A stretch of DNA of 48,832 bases from an uncultured bacterium (GTDB lineage: Bacteria > Verrucomicrobiota > Kiritimatiellia > CAIKKV01 > CAITUY01). The translations under genes were made by a program, and so were the position numbers. A model generated the notes under the pieces. The model saw nothing but the letters and a program-made list of their open reading frames with translations. It was not told the origin of the DNA and searched no databases. Position 1 is the first letter of the stretch, and every line of letters starts with the position of its first letter. The stretch is taken from NCBI GenBank assembly GCA_903895695.1, contig CAITUY010000044.1, forward strand, positions 1-48,832, given 5' to 3'. This document shows, piece by piece, positions 46,870 through 48,832 of the stretch.

Positions 46870-47889
46870 ATGAAACGCATGTTTGTCGTCCTGATCGTCG
46901 GGGCCGCGATCGCGCTGGCCGGGTGGCTTGTGTTGCACGGCGGCCCCGCCAAACCGGCAGCGGGTGCGGCGAAGAGCGCGCCCGCGCCCATCACGGTAAC
47001 CGAGGTAGTGCGCAAAGACGTCCCCCTCGACCTGCGCACGTTCGGTTCGGTTGAGGCGATGGCCAGTGTGGCGCTCAAATGCCAGGTTACAGGTCTCCTC
47101 ACTAATGCACCTTTCACGGAAGGACAGGCCGTACGCGAAGGCGATCTGCTCTTCGTGATCGACCCCCGCGCCCAGGAAGCCCAGCTCAAGTCGGCCGAGG
47201 CCGCCCGGGCCAAGGATACCGTCCAACTCCGCAACGCGGAAAAGGAAGCCGCCCGGCAGGACCAGCTCTTCAAGAGCGGCATCACCGCCGAAGATATTCG
47301 TGACCAGGCCCGGACAGCCGTGGAGTCGCTGCAGGCGGCCTTGCAGGCCGATGAAGCCGCGGTCGACACCGCCCGCCTCCAACTCGACTACTGCCGGATC
47401 CGCGCACCCGTCAGCGGCCGTATTGGCAGCCTTCTCGTGCACGTCGGCAACCTGATCAAGGCCGACGACGTCACGCTGGCCACCATCAACCAGGTGAACC
47501 CCATCCTCGTGCATTTCTCGCTGCCCCAGCAGGACCTCGGCCGCGTGCGCGAGCGTATGGCCGCCAACCCGATCGCGGTGACGGCCACACTGTCGGGGCT
47601 GGCATCGTGCACCAAGACCGGGACGCTCGTTTTCGTGGATAACGCCGTGGACAGCACCACGGGCGCGGTCATCATGAAGGCGCGCTTCGAGAACGCCGAC
47701 GAGGCCTTCTGGCACGGCCAGTTCGTGAACGTGACGGTCCAGTTGACCGTGCAGAAAGACGCCCTCGTCGTGCCGGCGCGGGCCGTGCTGCCGGGCAAAA
47801 AGGATCCTACGTTTACCGGGTGGCAGCCGACGGCACCGTCACGAACTGCCCGGTCCGCGTGGTCCGAACGGCGGGCGACGACGCCGTGA
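46870..47889 (+). CDS. RND efflux periplasmic adaptor (MFP/HlyD type), main part (frameshifted)
   Basis: The product has an N-terminal membrane or signal segment (MKRMFVVLIVGAAIALAGWLVLHGG), a lipoyl half-motif (FTEGQAVREGDLLFVIDPR), a coiled-coil hairpin (about residues 105-165), the second lipoyl half (RIRAPVSGRIGSLLVHVGNLI) and the beta-barrel domain. It joins an RND pump to an outer-membrane channel. After VPARAVLPGKK the family sequence goes on in the -1 frame (YVYRVAADGTVTNCPVRV). One extra A in the A5 run at 47797-47801 would restore the frame up to 48005. As read here the protein ends in an unrelated tail at 47889. This is a sequence error or a real mutation. Confidence 0.85.
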   Translation: MKRMFVVLIVGAAIALAGWLVLHGGPAKPAAGAAKSAPAPITVTEVVRKDVPLDLRTFGSVEAMASVALKCQVTGLLTNAPFTEGQAVREGDLLFVIDPRAQEAQLKSAEAARAKDTVQLRNAEKEAARQDQLFKSGITAEDIRDQARTAVESLQAALQADEAAVDTARLQLDYCRIRAPVSGRIGSLLVHVGNLIKADDVTLATINQVNPILVHFSLPQQDLGRVRERMAANPIAVTATLSGLASCTKTGTLVFVDNAVDSTTGAVIMKARFENADEAFWHGQFVNVTVQLTVQKDALVVPARAVLPGKKDPTFTGWQPTAPSRTARSAWSERRATTP

Positions 47890-48005
47890 TCGACGGCGGG
47901 GTGGCACCGGGTGATCGGGTGGTGACGGACGGCCAGTTGCGCCTCGCGCCCGGGTCCCGCGTTGTCGTTAAGCCGGCGGCCGGATCGGTCCCCGCCAAAC
48001 CATGA
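47802..48005 (+). CDS. RND adaptor, C-terminal part in the -1 frame
   Basis: This frame encodes the membrane-proximal end of the adaptor: YVYRVAADGTVTNCPVRVVR, DAVIDGGVAPGDRVVTDGQLRLAPGS, which is the usual end of such proteins. It lacks its own start and continues the preceding frame after a one-base loss at the A5 run. Its TGA overlaps the start of the pump gene as ATGA, so the pump start is still set for coupled translation. Confidence 0.75.
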   Translation, partial: GSYVYRVAADGTVTNCPVRVVRTAGDDAVIDGGVAPGDRVVTDGQLRLAPGSRVVVKPAAGSVPAKP

Positions 48006-48832
48006 ACTTCGCCGCCATCTTCATCCGCCGCCCCGTGATGACCACCTTGGTCATGGTAGGGCTTTTCGTGTTCGGCGTCATGGCTTACCAGCAGCTCCCG
48101 GTGAGCGACCTGCCCAACGTCGATTTCCCGACCATTCAGGTTTCGGCCGGGGTCCAGGGCGCGACGCCCGAGACCATGGCCGCCGCCGTGGCCACTCCGC
48201 TCGAAAATCAGTTCTCGTCGATCGCCGGGCTCGACTCGATGAACTCCAGCAGCGTGCAAGGCACCTCGCAGATCACGCTTCAGTTCAACCTCTCGCGCAG
48301 TCTCGACGCGGCGGCCCTGGACGTCCAGTCCGCGATCTCACGCGCCATGCGAAACCTGCCGGCCAACATGAGCACGCCGCCTTCGTACCAGAAGGTGAAT
48401 CCCGCTGACGCGCCCATCCTTTATCTGGCGCTGACCAGCCCCACCCTGCCCATGGCCGAACTCGACGAGTATGCCGAGACGCTGATTGCCCAGCAAATCT
48501 CGATGGTCGATGGCGTGGCGCAAGTCGCGGTCTATGGCTCGCAGAAATACGCCGTCCGCATCCGACTTGCCCCCCACGAACTGGCAGCCCGCGGCATCGG
48601 GCTCGATGAAGTGGCCAACGCCATCGGCAACGCCAACGTGAACCTCCCCACGGGCATCCTGTACGGGCCCGACCGCGCCTTCACCGTCGAGGCCAGCGGC
48701 CAACTCGCGCACGCGGCCGACTATCGCCCGATGATCGTGACCTATCGCAACGGCGCGCCGGTGCGGCTCGGCGAATTGGGCACTGTTGTGGATGCTGTCG
48801 AAAATGACAAGGTGGCCGCCTGGTACTACACG
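48002..48832 (+). CDS. RND efflux pump inner-membrane transporter (AcrB/MdtB family), partial
   Basis: The first 277 residues are present and the gene runs off the window. MNFAAIFIRRPVMTTLVMVG is the cytoplasmic start and first helix of the family. QLPVSDLPNVDFPTIQVSA, GATPETMAAAVATPLENQFS and the porter segments (SLDAAALDVQSAISRAMRNLP, YGSQKYAVRIRLAPHELAARGI) follow in the usual order. It exports drugs or other small molecules using the proton gradient, with the adaptor encoded just before. The ATG overlaps the adaptor stop. Substrate class cannot be told from this part. Confidence 0.93.
   Translation, partial: MNFAAIFIRRPVMTTLVMVGLFVFGVMAYQQLPVSDLPNVDFPTIQVSAGVQGATPETMAAAVATPLENQFSSIAGLDSMNSSSVQGTSQITLQFNLSRSLDAAALDVQSAISRAMRNLPANMSTPPSYQKVNPADAPILYLALTSPTLPMAELDEYAETLIAQQISMVDGVAQVAVYGSQKYAVRIRLAPHELAARGIGLDEVANAIGNANVNLPTGILYGPDRAFTVEASGQLAHAADYRPMIVTYRNGAPVRLGELGTVVDAVENDKVAAWYYT

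Noticed and set aside
47796..47803. Programmed -1 frameshifting at C-AAA-AAG in the RND adaptor gene
   Set aside because: The P-site tRNA would not re-pair well with CAA, no stimulating hairpin is evident, and the zero-frame tail is not useful. A lost A is the simpler explanation.

Overview
The window is GC-rich bacterial chromosome, most likely from the PVC superphylum (Kiritimatiellota / Verrucomicrobiota-like). The lineage call is an inference. It rests on the giant secreted protein with thrombospondin type 3 repeats and an N-terminal 'YAPxxxGQLK' motif, on many Gram-negative envelope proteins (outer-membrane barrels, lipoproteins, RND pump, OpgGH), and on large hybrid sensor kinases. No rRNA, tRNA, phage core genes or CRISPR array is visible.

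Layout. (1) 1-495: the tail of a gene cut by the window edge, then a noncoding stretch with a repeated 21-nt unit and two related hairpins. (2) 496-13520, minus strand: a surface-protein locus. It encodes a periplasmic coiled-coil protein, a YadA-head-like repeat protein, a 2722-residue mosaic (thrombospondin-3, RCC1-like, beta-helix), a putative lipoprotein and a small membrane protein. (3) 13815-25948: an amidohydrolase, a secreted repeat protein, a heparinase II/III-type lyase, two large hybrid histidine kinases facing each other, and a large propeller/toroid-like protein. (4) 26147-43617, plus strand: a small membrane protein and a barrel protein, then opgG, a tail-anchored protein, opgH and a sugar ABC importer without an ATPase. 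After these come a GT4 glycosyltransferase, a barrel, a BON protein, an alpha/alpha-toroid protein, a frameshifted GH65 phosphorylase and an alpha-glucan phosphorylase. (5) 43655-46252: a RelE/Phd-type toxin-antitoxin pair, a two-gene lipoprotein operon behind a candidate sigma-54 promoter, and a structured noncoding gap. (6) 46253-48832: a secreted protein and an RND efflux operon whose adaptor carries an apparent frameshift and whose pump gene runs off the end.

How the genes may work together. Region 4 reads as one carbohydrate programme. OpgG/OpgH make a periplasmic glucan, the importer brings a sugar or glucan fragment in, and GT4, GH65 and GT35 enzymes build or phosphorolyse alpha-glucosides in the cytoplasm. 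A 39-bp box sits about 115 bp upstream of both the 26147 operon and the opgG operon, which suggests shared control.

Two styles of gene start are seen. Many genes have a strong AGGAGG-like ribosome binding site. Four minus-strand genes instead have a -10-like hexamer exactly 6 nt before the start codon and no ribosome binding site, which suggests leaderless transcripts. All functional calls come from reading the sequence and recalling families; no database search was run.
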